A stretch of DNA of 64,000 bases from Blastocladiella emersonii ATCC 22665. Its lineage: Eukaryota; Blastocladiomycota; Blastocladiomycetes; Blastocladiales; Blastocladiaceae. This document shows, one piece after another, positions 11,324 through 26,327 of the stretch. A program made the position numbers and the translations under genes. Position 1 is the first letter of the stretch; the number at the start of each line of letters is the position of its first letter. Under the pieces are notes generated by a model. It did no database searches. It was not told where the DNA came from and saw nothing but the letters and a program-made list of their open reading frames with translations. The DNA is taken from positions 1,116,001-1,180,000 of the forward strand of contig JANHCV010000006.1 in assembly GCA_025594325.1 (NCBI GenBank). Reading direction: 5' to 3'.

Positions 11324-14245
11324 TCATCGAACAGCGTGGCGTAGCATAAAATACCGCCGCGTGCCCGTCTCGAAGAAAAGCGACAGGACGGTCGACACGA
11401 GACACAGTGCCGCGATCACGCTCGCCGACAGGAACACGGCGGTACCATCTTGAGCTTTTGGGGCAAGAACACGTAACCGGACGACCTGTGCAATCCGAGC
11501 GATCACCAGCATAGCGAGCACCATTAGGTGCGTCCGCGGGCGTCGGCGTAGTGTCGTGGCCATGACCTGGTGCTGCGTCGATTGAGTCAGGCTAATGCTG
11601 CTCGTAATCGACTGCATAACCGTGTCGAGCAGCACAATCAGGAACACGTTGAACAGCTCTCCGTGCAATCGGTACAGCATGAGAAGCGTGCGACGGACCC
11701 AAGGGCGACGTCTATGACGCTGGTCGCGGTCCCTCGGGACCGAACTCGCGCCGCTGAGAAGTTCAGAGGCACGTGGAGAGTCAAGCGTCGAGTTGGTTGG
11801 GCTGATCCACATGGCCGCGGCAGACGCCGGCGGGCTAGCGGCTGCAGGAAACTCGGAGCCTCGTGTAAGCGTGGCCGAAGCCGACTTGTTTCCGTTGGCG
11901 GTCCGCGGTGCTCGTGGAGGCGACGGCGAGGCGCTTGCCCTGCGCTCGAGCCAGAGCGTCCAGAGCGTAGGATGTACGCCAACACGGCCGCGATCACTAC
12001 CGTAAATAGCGAGCTGAATGGACCCAGTTACTGGACTGCGAGTCTCGGTGCCGAGTCGCGAGGAAGCGACAGGAATGGATGCGACGGCAACGGGGAGATC
12101 CGGCGCCAACTGCGCCATTGACGTCGCATCTGGAGCTTTGCGAACCGCGGGCATCTCGTTATGCTCTCGGGTGGACCGGGACACGGTTACAAGCGACGAG
12201 TGCATGGTCCGCGGCAGCGTCATGAGCTCGTGCACATCGAGTATCGAGATGTTCACAGCGAGGTCTGACCCAGCGGTAAGCTTGATCTCGCATGCAGTCG
12301 GGTCGAGGCCGCTGGAGGCATGCAGCCCAGCGTCAAGCTGCGAAACGTGGACACCATCAACCATATGACCGGTAATAGCGGTTCGCACGGCATGTACGGC
12401 CGCGTCACCCACCACGTTCGATTTGCCGTTGTAAATGACGGCAACCTGAGAAGGACGCGGTGCGACGGTCAAAGGTGTGCTAGCGATCAAGGGCCCGTCG
12501 TCGTCGGGCAATGAACGTGGAAGGCGAATCGCAACAGCGGCGGAAGCGAGGGCGGGTTGTGTACGTACGACCGTAGAAAACGGTGGGCCGGGTGAATGAG
12601 ATTCCACGCTGAGGTCAGGCGCGGTGGGTAACTGCAAAGACTGTGGCGATCGAGCTGCCATCAATCGCTGCTGTGACTGCACCGCAGCTGCAGCCGCGGC
12701 CTGCCGCACGTTGAGGTAGAAGGCGATGCTTGAGAGAAAGTCGCGCTGATACAGCCCATAGCAGGACTTGATGAAGACATCAAGCAAGTTGAACACAAAG
12801 AGCCAGACCCATGAGTCGGGCACGTTGCTCAAGATGAGGCCCATGATCACGATGAAGCCGATCAGCGTGAAGCCGACCGGCACGGCATAAATGAAGCGGA
12901 CGCTCGATGCACCGACGAAGAGGTAGAACGAGATCGAGGTCGTGGTCATCCAGAACCGCAGCAAGACATCGAGCTCGACCGCGTCTCGAGTGGCGCACAG
13001 TGCCGCAAACTCGCGGCCCGGTGAAAGAACAGCGCGGTTATCCGAAGCATGGCACGCAGTTAGACACATGCAAGTCGTGGCCTCAAGCGCAAAGGCCAAG
13101 AGCGTCAAGGCAATAAAGCAGTTTCGCCTGCGCGTCACAGTGATCAGGCGATTGCTGAAGATGGAAGAGAGCACGAGAGCGTGAAGCGCGGCCACCAACT
13201 GGTACGCGATAACGACGCCAAACTGACAAGAGCCGCAGTGGCCATCAACGGCAGGGCACGCGGAGAGGACGGCCTGGTACCTCCGGTAGGTGCTCATCAT
13301 GAGCGCCATTCGAGCACATAAAATTGGAATGAGAGCGCACTAGAGGTATTGAATGTCAGTTTACGGTCATCAACACAGAAGGTAGGTTGAGGCACAGCAC
13401 CGTCATCACGAGAACGAGAATAATTGGACCGCTTGTCCTCGTCCGCGCCTCGGTGTACTTGGCTTCAACCGACCGCCGCGCAAACAGCAGCGTCCAGAGC
13501 GAGAGCGGCGAACCGCTCCTGCCCTTGACAATATTGATGGCTGAGCCGAAGACGGCACGAGTGATGGCCCACGTTTCCGTGTGGTCATCGGGCCCCGTAT
13601 TGAGGCTGACGCGGGTCGTTGGGACGTCAGCGAGGGACATGGAGAGGAGCACGTTTGGTGTCAAGGACGCGGAACTGATCTCGGCAGGAGGCCTGGCGTG
13701 CCCTGGAGGCTCAAGTTGCTGCGACGCATTTTGGTTGGAAAGCGAGCCGCGGTCGGGGCCCTCGCTCTTCAGCGCAACCGCTGGCTCGTCATGCGTCAAC
13801 GGCTGCAATGCCGCTACAAGAACAGATCTTTCGAGTGAGACGAACTTGAACTAATGAGGAAACAACTAAGTTTCTCAGTACCGGCGTCCGAAGAAGCTGC
13901 TTCTGCGAGTCGCGACACGGAGCGGAGGAGGGCGATGGACGATGCACGAACGGCAGTCGCAAAGGCAGGACACGTGGTAGAAATCGTTGACTCTGGTTGG
14001 CTCCGGGCGGACATGAAGGATCCTGACCCACAAGACTTGGAACCGTGAAAAAAAGTCTGAGAATTGCAAGAAAATCCGTTGCCGGAGGAACCGGGATACT
14101 GAGGCGGGGAGGCAGAGGAGCTGCTGGTCCGTGTCAACAAGTGAGACCTCACCGAAAGCGTCCCACGCGCCGCCGCGGCAGTCGGTGAGGGCGGTGCCGA
14201 CCGCGGGGCGCCATCTACCGGCATTTGCATGTGGTTTTGTTCCAT
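11324..14245 (-). CDS. membrane protein, tandem family copy B with internal deletion
   Basis: Exons 14245..13882, 13813..13401 and 13339..11324 give 930 residues. The intron positions and phases match copy C; the second donor is the weak GTGCTG. The N-terminal part and first membrane cluster align with copies A and C throughout, including the Cys motifs. After RLHGELFN the frame jumps directly to VFLIVLLDTVMQS. About 125 residues present in copy C are gone: the FPDPVYEAEYLRYYH segment and three C-terminal helices or parts of them. The frame is kept, and the last two helices and the FFETGTRRYFMLR ending follow normally. The protein could be made but with altered topology. The last intron of copy A is absent here as well. 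Calling this a functional gene is uncertain; it may be an early pseudogene. Confidence 0.65.
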
Positions 14246-14861
14246 GGGAGTTCCATAAGGTGGTGTCTGAAAGCGTCGATCGACGATATTTCGTTGGTTC
14301 GAGCGAGGTGGTTTGGCTGCGAGACACTGACCGCACTTTGCAGCTCGAACCGTAAACGAGTTCGACAATTTTAAGCCACGCCTTGGGTTGGGAGACGACC
14401 GAGCCAGCACACCGAGAGCGAGACGGGATTCGGTTGTGTATCCCATCCAGTTTACGGCAGATCCCAACATTTTGGGTCGCATCGAAGCCAATCGGAAGGC
14501 CATGGTCCCGATTGAGACGCGTGAGACGTTGTGCACTGTTGTCTCGCATGGGCGCACGCGACGTGTCGGTCACGAGGGTGGCGCAGCGCGTAGCGGCCAC
14601 GCTTGGGGTCGCGCGTGGCGGCGACGCGAAACGTTCAATTCCCTTGGTTGCGTATCGAAGAAAATCGAAGAGCTTATATTTATGCCGAAAAATTAACACT
14701 GGACATCCGTGTAGCCTTGAGCACAGCGTCAGCTACTATCAAGCGGCGATGAGGTCGAGCGACGACTACGCTTCGGGTTTGCTAAGGGACTATTTGAATT
14801 TTGGGCTCATAGGTAGTGCGAATACTCAAGTTAAGCGTATGGACTCATGCATTAACGAGAT
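14246..14861. other. spacer upstream of copy B
   Basis: No gene was seen. It holds the TGGCGCA element about 300 bp upstream of the copy B start. The part next to the 3' fragment (14700-14860) is lower in GC. Confidence 0.45.
14538..14585. promoter_or_regulatory. repeated GGCGCA element upstream of copy B
   Basis: TTGTCTC is followed by TGGGCGCACGCGACGTGTCG, GTCACG and GTGGCGCA (14578..14585). It is the same modular order as at 7228, 11186 and 15133. The first box has an extra G, giving GGGCGCA. Confidence 0.48.
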
Positions 14862-15046
14862 TCATCGAACAACTCGAAGCAGCATAAAGTACCGCCGCGT
14901 GCCCGTTTCAAAGAACAGCGACAGGACGGTCGACACGAGGCACAACGCAGCGACCACGCTCGCCGTCAGGTACACGGCACTGTCGTGGTGCCCTGCCGGG
15001 ACCGCAACGCGAAGTCGTACAGCCTGCGCAAGCTCGGCTACAACCC
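14862..15046 (-). pseudogene. 3'-terminal fragment of the membrane-protein family
   Basis: Read on the minus strand this encodes only the last 60 or so residues of the family: a helix starting VVAELAQAVRL, the helix TASVVAALCLVSTVLSLFF, then ETGTRRYFMLLRVVR and TGA. Homology stops at about 15046 in the middle of the penultimate helix, and the rest of the gene is absent. It lies between copies A and B and is most simply a remnant of a further copy removed by recombination or deletion. The retained frame is undamaged, which suggests a recent event. Confidence 0.8.
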
Positions 15047-15132
15047 AGCGCCAGATATCTTCACCAACTACTGATCAGAAAGGTATTCGTCGCGATCACG
15101 AAATATGCGAGTGATTCACCAGACCGGCAAAT

Positions 15133-15171
15133 CGCGTCGCGTCGCGTCGCGTCGGTCACGCGAGTGGCGCA
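15133..15171. promoter_or_regulatory. repeated element with GTGGCGCA and a CGCGT tract
   Basis: A short tandem tract of GCGTC units is followed by GGTCACG and GTGGCGCA (15164..15171). It resembles the right half of the elements at 11186 and 14538. It lies about 100 bp upstream of the 3' fragment, where a promoter would sit had the missing gene body been deleted. Confidence 0.42.
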
Positions 15172-15285
15172 GCGCGTGGATGTGGCACACACCCGTTCAT
15201 CGAAGTTGCAAGCCCGTCTAACGAGGACCATGGATTCATCTCGCGTGTTACGACCGTAACGATGCACAAAATCTACATGTATGAT

Positions 15286-18200
15286 CTAGTGGACGACTCG
15301 ACGCAGCATAAAGTACCGCCGCGTCCCTGTTTCGAAGAACAGGCACAAGACCGTGCTGACGAGCATAAGCGCGGCGACCACGCAAGCCGATAGATACAGC
15401 TCGATTTCGTGGTACGAGTCGCTCATGATATCGCGGAGGCGCATCGACTGTGCGATTTCGGCCGCCACGAGCGTCGCCATGACCAGCAGATGGGCCCGAG
15501 GTCGGAGACGCAACGTGGTGATGCTGAAGATGGTGGCGAGGACCTGGTGTCGCGTTGACTACAGGCCCGGTCGAGCAGGTGAGTTGATCGTGGGTTCGGT
15601 TCATGAAGAGTAGCTGCCGTACCTGCGTCAAAACAAACGTGCTCGTCACGGCCTGCATCACCGTGTCGAGGATGATGATGGTGCACACGTAGAGCATGGA
15701 GTGCGCGATCAGATACCACTCGAGCAGTGGCCCGCGAAGGGCCGGAACAAACGCTGCCGCGGCGCCCACGGCCAGGTGGACCAGGTTCAGCGCGATGCCC
15801 TTGGCGTACGCAAACCACCATTGCGTCGCCGACGGCGAGATCAGGGCGACGAGCGGGAACTCCTGGGCAAACTTGACCACGTCGACCGTCCCGCTGACGC
15901 CCGAGCGAAACCCCATGCGGATCGCGCCGAGGATGATGCCGATCAGGACCTGCGAGATCATGCCGCAAAGCGCCGTGATGCGCATGCGCCGCAGCAGCTT
16001 GCCGTAGTAGTACCGCAGGTACTCGTCCTCGTACACGGGGTCGGGGAACTTATAGAACAGCTCGCTGCGCAGCCGGTACATGGTGCGCAGAAACCGCCGC
16101 ACGAACGGGCTCCGCCGCGCAAGCGCACGTTGCCGTTGCCGGTGCCGCTCCTCGCGGTGGCCCGAGTTGGACGCGCCCGCGGTCCCGAGCGTCGTGGCGG
16201 GCGAGAAGAGCGTCGAGTCGGTCGGGTCGGATCGCATCGACGTGAGCTGCGGGCTCGTCGTGTTGGCGCTCGGCAGTGTACTGGACCCAGTCTCGGTGGG
16301 ATCGACGACAGGCGGTCGTGGCGCAGGCTGCGCCGATGCTGACGCAGAAGCCGCCTTCTGCTCGAGCCACCGTGCCCAGATCGCCGGGTGCATGCCGAAC
16401 CCGCCACCGGGGCCACTGGCGGCTGTGCCGGTCGCGCCACCGGGTCCGCCCAGTCGGACGGCGCCAGGTCCCGCGGCACGCTGCGGGTTCCACGGCGCGC
16501 CGCTGGCCGGCGTGAAGAGTAGTCCGGGCCCGCTCGCCGGCAGCGTCGGCTCGGACCGCTGCTTGATGGTCTTGAGCGAGCCCGCGACGTTCGCGTTCGC
16601 GACCGCGATGTTGTCGTCCTCCTTGCTCGACAGCGGCGACGAGTCGGTCAAGTTGGCCGCCGACCGCGAGATGGTCACGAGGGACCCGCGGAACTTGCGC
16701 GGCAGCGTCATGAGGTCGAGCGACGAGATGTTGGCGGCGATCTCGGACTCGAGCGAGACCTCGATCAGCGGCGCGACGCCGAGCTGGCCACGCCCGCCTC
16801 CGCCCTCGCCACCCGGGCCGCCGCGATCGTAGAGCCCGCCGAGCTGCGACACGTGCACGCCGTCAACGAGGTGCCCACTGCTCGCCGACCGCACGACATG
16901 GACCGCGACGTCCGCGTTGCCGGCCGAGTCGCCGGGTAGCCGCGAGATGTGGACGCGGGAGCCGTGCGTGATGCTGTTGGACCGCGAGCGCGGGCCGTCG
17001 GGCATGGAGCTCGGGTTGGATCGGGCGGAGGCAATCGAGCCTGGCCTACTGCTCACGGGCGACGTACTCGACGAGCTCATGTCGCGCGAGACGGACGGGT
17101 TCGGGCTCGACGGGTCGATGAGGATCGTCGGGCCGTTCATCGTAGGCGGGGTGACGGTGAAGCCGCCCGCGGTCATGATCGAGGACTGGCGGTCCACGGA
17201 CACGACGAGCCCCGCGCCGAGCGCCGAGGTCGACGGGTCGGCGAGCAGCGACACAGCCGTCGCGTTGGGTCCACGGGGAGCCGAGTCCTCGTTCCGGGCC
17301 AGCGGATCCGGCAGCCCTACCTCGGAGCTGGGCGGCGGCAGCCGTGCGGTCGACGGGAGGTGCGCGGCCGTCATGCGCTGCGACTGGGCCGTCTGCGCGG
17401 CCTGCTGGACGTTGAGGAAGAAGGTGATGCGCGAGAGGAAGTCGCGCTGGTACAGGCCGTACGCGCCCTTGAACAGGTTGTCGAGCAGGTTGAAGGCGTA
17501 GAGCCAGACCCACGACTCGGGCGAGTGGTTGAGCGAGAAACCGGCCGTGAGCACCACGAGGACCAGCACCGCGCCGACGGGCAGCGACCGGTGGAACATG
17601 ACGCTCGACGCGCCTATGAAGAAGTAGAACGAGATGGACGTGTTGGTCATCCAGAACCTCAGCAGGGCGTCGAGCTCGACGGCGTTGCCGTTGTTCGGGC
17701 ACAGCGCGGCGAACTCGCGGCCGGGCGAGAGCGTGGTGCCGTCGGCGACGCGGTAGCACGCGGTCGGGCACATGGCGCTCGCCGTCTCGAGCGCAAAGGC
17801 GATGAGCGTGAATGCGATGAAGAAGCTGCGGCGGCGCGCGGCCGAGATGATGCGGGGCGGGACGAACATGGACAGGAGTACGAGCGCGTGGAACAGGCCG
17901 ACAAGGTAGTAGGCGATGTAGACGACGAGCTGGCACGTGTCGCAGCTGCCGCCGATGGCCGGGCACGCGGCGAGCACGTCGCCGTACCGGTTGTGCGTCG
18001 CAAGGTGCAGGATGAACCGCACGGACAGGATCGGGAACATGGCCCACTACAAAGATCGGTGCGGAGAGTGAGCATGGCGCGAGCCCGACGGCCCTCGAGG
18101 CAGCGGTACCGTCATGATCAGGATGATGGAGTTGCTCGCCCGGGTGCGCGAGTCGGCGTACTTGGACTCGATCGACTTGCGCTCGAAGATGAGCGTCCAG

Positions 18201-19186
18201 AGCGAGAAGGGCGGGCGGTTCCGGCCCGAGAACAGCTCGATGGCCGAGCCGTAGATGACGCGGCCCATGGCCAGCGCCCCGTCGCGGTCGGGACCCGTGT
18301 CGAGCTTGACGCGGATGGCCGGAACGTCTATAAGCGAGGTGCTGAGCAGGGCGCTCGGCGTCAGCGAGACGGCGCTGCTGCCCGGCCGTTCCGCGTAGGG
18401 CGTGGCGAGGGTGACGCGGTCGGGGAGCTCGAGCTGCGACGGCTGGTACGAGGAAGCGCCGGGGGCTTGCGGGATGGTCTCGATGGTATCGGCGCTCTGC
18501 TGTACTCCGTCGCCGCGCTCGTTCGAGTCGTTTCGCGCGAGCGGCTGTGATGCCTCTACGTGAGAGCGATGACGGCGGGTAAGATCCGCGCGCATGGACG
18601 AGGTTAGACGGTCGCGGCACGTACCCACGTCTGTGTCGATCGTCGCGGGCGCCACGATGCGCGAGATGGAGCGGATGAGCGCCTCGGACGGCGCACGGAT
18701 GGCGGTGGCAAAGACGTGCGAGCTCATGGCCGACATGGCCGACAGGGTCTGCCTGCTCCTGGCCGACTTGAACGACTCGGAGCGGTGGAGGTGGTCATCG
18801 TCGGCGGGCGGGGAGGTCGATGACGACGACGAGGTGCGAGCGCGCGCGCGGTCGGGGAGCGGGCCGCTCAAGGAGTGCGAGAGCGGGGAAGCATGGAGGC
18901 TGCGAGACGCCGACGATCGCGATCTAGATCGCGACAGCGAAGGAGAGAGGGTATCGCGCGCGAAGCTCGCGGGTGGGGAGGAGACCGGCGAGGATGGTGA
19001 TGGTATCGGCGCGCTGCCCTGCAGGGTCCCGCGTGAGAGGTGGCCATGGGCGTGGTCGCGCCCATTGGTGCGCGATGCCAGGGACCCGGTCTCGGGAGCG
19101 TTGAGATGGCCCAGGTCATTGTCGGGTGCGGCGCGACGCGTCGAGTTCGAGGCGGACGGGGTAGAGGAAAGGTCGGGGCGAGTCAT
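15286..19186 (-). CDS. multipass membrane protein, tandem family copy A (reference copy)
   Basis: Exons 19186..18625, 18555..18110, 18046..15623 and 15558..15286 give 1234 residues. The introns are 69, 63 and 64 nt with donors GTACGT, GTACCG and GTACGG. The function is unknown and no enzyme motif was seen. Residues 1-325 are Ser/Arg-rich and contain SFKSARS and a conserved SPFSLWTL-like stretch (here PPFSLWTLIFERK) before the first helix. Helices follow at about 325-552, with two paired-Cys loops and the amphipathic QRDFLSRITFFLNVQQAA. A linker of about 440 residues, rich in Ser, Pro and Gly, carries a conserved GMHPAIWARWLE motif. A second helix cluster spans about 992-1234. The two-cluster topology with a long loop loosely recalls receptors or transporters, but I make no assignment. 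As the most complete copy with the most introns, it is the best candidate for the functional or ancestral member. Confidence 0.78.
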
Positions 19187-24040
<4,854 letters not shown>

Positions 24041-24440
24041 GAGGTCAAGGCCGAGACCGAGACCAAGGTGCCAGGCGCGCGGAAGTTTGATTTGTACATA
24101 TTGTTGTCGTTTGGCCGAGCGAGCGAGTGAGCGCTCGCGGCCGTGGTCCTGCAGTTCGCCCCCATCATCATTACGTGTCCATATTCATTAATCAATCCGA
24201 GTCGAGCAGTTCCATTCATCTCGCCGGTCGCTTGCAGTGTTGCTGGGGAATTGTCGGCGGAGTTGAGGAGCGTCGGTCGCCGTGACACGGCCGTGGCCGC
24301 CGACCATGGCCACGGCTGATACCTTCCTTACTCTCAACCGCGCGCGACGCGAGACACACGAGCGCACAAATGGTTTATGATATACCGACTACTCCGCAGC
24401 TATCCGATACCCCCTTCCCTCTCTCTACCCCCGCGCCACT
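24041..24440. other. convergent 3' region of the NBR1-like and 24441..26327 genes
   Basis: Four hundred bases lie between two converging genes. No open frame of interest was seen. AT-rich stretches near 24090-24200 may hold the NBR1 polyadenylation region. A small inverted CGGCCGTGGCC/GGCCACGG pair occurs around 24290-24312. Confidence 0.4.
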
Positions 24441-26327
24441 TCACACGGCGCCGTGGTCCCACGTTGCGAGCGCCTCGCGGAGCCGGCTCCACGTCAGCGG
24501 CGCTCCGCTCGCGTCCGCGCTGCCGCCGACCGAGTCGCCGAGGCCCGGCAGGTGCGCGGCGAGCGCCGTCATGTCGTTCTGGGCCATGGCGCGCGACACG
24601 GCGGCGAGGAGCTGCACGATGGCGAGCTGCGCGGGGACCGGGATCGCGTCGTCGCTTGAGCTCGCGGACGTGGTGGCCGGGTCGATTTGGTGCAGGTTCC
24701 TATAGTCACGACGGGTTAGCGATTGGTTGGGCATGAGGGCGAGAGACGACGAGCGAACGTACTGGAAGCCAGCCAGGACGAGGTGCGCCATGTTCAGCTC
24801 CTTGGTATCAGCCTCCTCGCCGGGCACGCGGCGGACGAGCACGTAGTCGAGCTTGAACGCTGAGAACGCGAGGTCGAGCTCGGCGAGGAGACACATGTGG
24901 ATGAGCGCGAACCCGACGACGGCGCGGGCCTCGCTGACCGACAAAGGGCGCGACCGCGCGCGGTCGGCCACGCTGCCCGCCGGGTGCCACGCCGCGACGA
25001 GGGCAGCCGTACTCGACGACGAATCAGCGGGCGGCGGGACCACCTCGACGAGCTCGAGCAGTGACTCATCGATGCCCAGACTGGCCGCGAGCGTGTAGAC
25101 GGCGTGGACGCGCGCGGCCTCGGCGGCGGGGGTCGGAATCAGGACGCGCGTCGCGGGCAGACCCCGCGGGACGTGGTCGTCCTCGACTATGTACATGGTG
25201 CGGCGCGCGCGTGGGGACACGGGGCCGACGATGGTGAAGCGCGACGACCACCACGGCGCCGCGGAGGTGGACGTGGGGGAGGCGGAGAGGGCGCCCGTGT
25301 GGCGGATGGCGATCGGGGAGCCGGGGTACGTGACGTGAGCGTGGTGCGAGGTGCGGGCGGGCGTGGTCCATGGCGACGCGACCATGGCGGTCGACGTCGC
25401 GTCCCACAGGGTCACGACGGGGCGCGGCGACGAGGCCGAGGCGGACGCGGAGCCACCCGAGAGCGACGTCGCGTCCTCGTCGTCCTCATCGTCGGTGTGG
25501 TGATGGTGGCGGACGTGGTCGTCGAGGGCCATGAGGTCCGCGAACTGGACGCTCTCCGAGTCGTCGCGCGCATGGTGCAGCTGGTCGGGCTCGGCGTCTG
25601 TGTCGGTCTCGAGGCCGAACACGCCCGAGTCGCGCGGGTTGCCGTCCTCCTCGCGGTCGCCCTTGACGGTCACCGGCGCCGCGGCGGTCGGGTTGGTCCC
25701 AGCACGGCGGCGGCCCGACTCAGCGGCCGCGGTCTCGGCGATATCCTGAGCGAGGGCGGACCCGCGGCGCGAGTTGCGGCGGGCCGAAGCGGCGACGTTC
25801 CCCGCGGCGATTGCGGCCGAGAGGTCCGGACACGAGAAGCTGCGCTCGAGCTCGCACAGCGGCGGGATGGACGTGTCGAGCATGAGTTCCGGGTCCGACG
25901 GCTGGCGCGCGGGGACCGGAGGCGCCAGCAGCTCCTTGGCGGGGGCGAGCTCCTCGAAGACTGGCCGTGGTGGCGGGGCGGCGACCTTCTTCTTGCGCTT
26001 GCCCGAGCCGTTGGTCGGCGGCGGGCCGAGGGCGGCCTGCTGCTGGCGCACCGACTCCTGGACGATCAGGCGCAGCGACTTGGAGAGCTCCGAGAGGATG
26101 GTCGGAAGTGCGAGCAGGAAGGCGAGCGGGACCATGATGCGGGACCACGCCGGGTCGATGGCGGCCGAGCCGGTCTTGGGCCCATGGCGGCGCGTACGGG
26201 ACCCGCTGTGCGGGAGGGGCGAGGAGGGCAGCTGCTGCCGCGGTCGTGGCGGCGGGTCGAGCGAGTAGGGCGACAGCGACGGGGTCGCGGTGAAGGAGGG
26301 CTTGCTACTGCTATTATTCGCGTCCAT
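24441..26327 (-). CDS. single-pass membrane protein of unknown function
   Basis: Exons 26327..24763 and 24699..24441 give 607 residues. The intron 24700..24762 is 63 nt, has a GTACGT donor, a CTAAC branch point and a TAG acceptor, and is a multiple of three without stops, so it could be retained. The protein has a Ser/Pro-rich N-terminus, one hydrophobic segment (IMVPLAFLLALPTILSEL, about residues 58-75), a basic KRKKK patch just after it, a Ser/Asp-rich middle with His/Asp runs, and a folded-looking C-terminal third (from about 370) rich in Leu and Val. I recognise no family. The topology suggests a membrane-anchored protein with a large cytosolic part. The start at 26327 is the first convincing ATG (SNIMDANNSS). 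The frame stays open upstream to 26756, so the N-terminus is uncertain. Confidence 0.6.
   Translation of the reverse strand: MDANNSSSKPSFTATPSLSPYSLDPPPRPRQQLPSSPLPHSGSRTRRHGPKTGSAAIDPAWSRIMVPLAFLLALPTILSELSKSLRLIVQESVRQQQAALGPPPTNGSGKRKKKVAAPPPRPVFEELAPAKELLAPPVPARQPSDPELMLDTSIPPLCELERSFSCPDLSAAIAAGNVAASARRNSRRGSALAQDIAETAAAESGRRRAGTNPTAAAPVTVKGDREEDGNPRDSGVFGLETDTDAEPDQLHHARDDSESVQFADLMALDDHVRHHHHTDDEDDEDATSLSGGSASASASSPRPVVTLWDATSTAMVASPWTTPARTSHHAHVTYPGSPIAIRHTGALSASPTSTSAAPWWSSRFTIVGPVSPRARRTMYIVEDDHVPRGLPATRVLIPTPAAEAARVHAVYTLAASLGIDESLLELVEVVPPPADSSSSTAALVAAWHPAGSVADRARSRPLSVSEARAVVGFALIHMCLLAELDLAFSAFKLDYVLVRRVPGEEADTKELNMAHLVLAGFQYVRSSSLALMPNQSLTRRDYRNLHQIDPATTSASSSDDAIPVPAQLAIVQLLAAVSRAMAQNDMTALAAHLPGLGDSVGGSADASGAPLTWSRLREALATWDHGAV

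Noticed and set aside
16949-18550. 533-codon plus-strand frame opposite copy A
   Set aside because: Antisense of the copy A linker and N-terminal helices; Arg/Asp/Val-rich without motifs.
18556-18624. Reading copy A straight through this segment as coding
   Set aside because: Copies B and C are interrupted in frame at the same place and need the phase-1 intron (G then AG); splicing also aligns EASQPL across copies.
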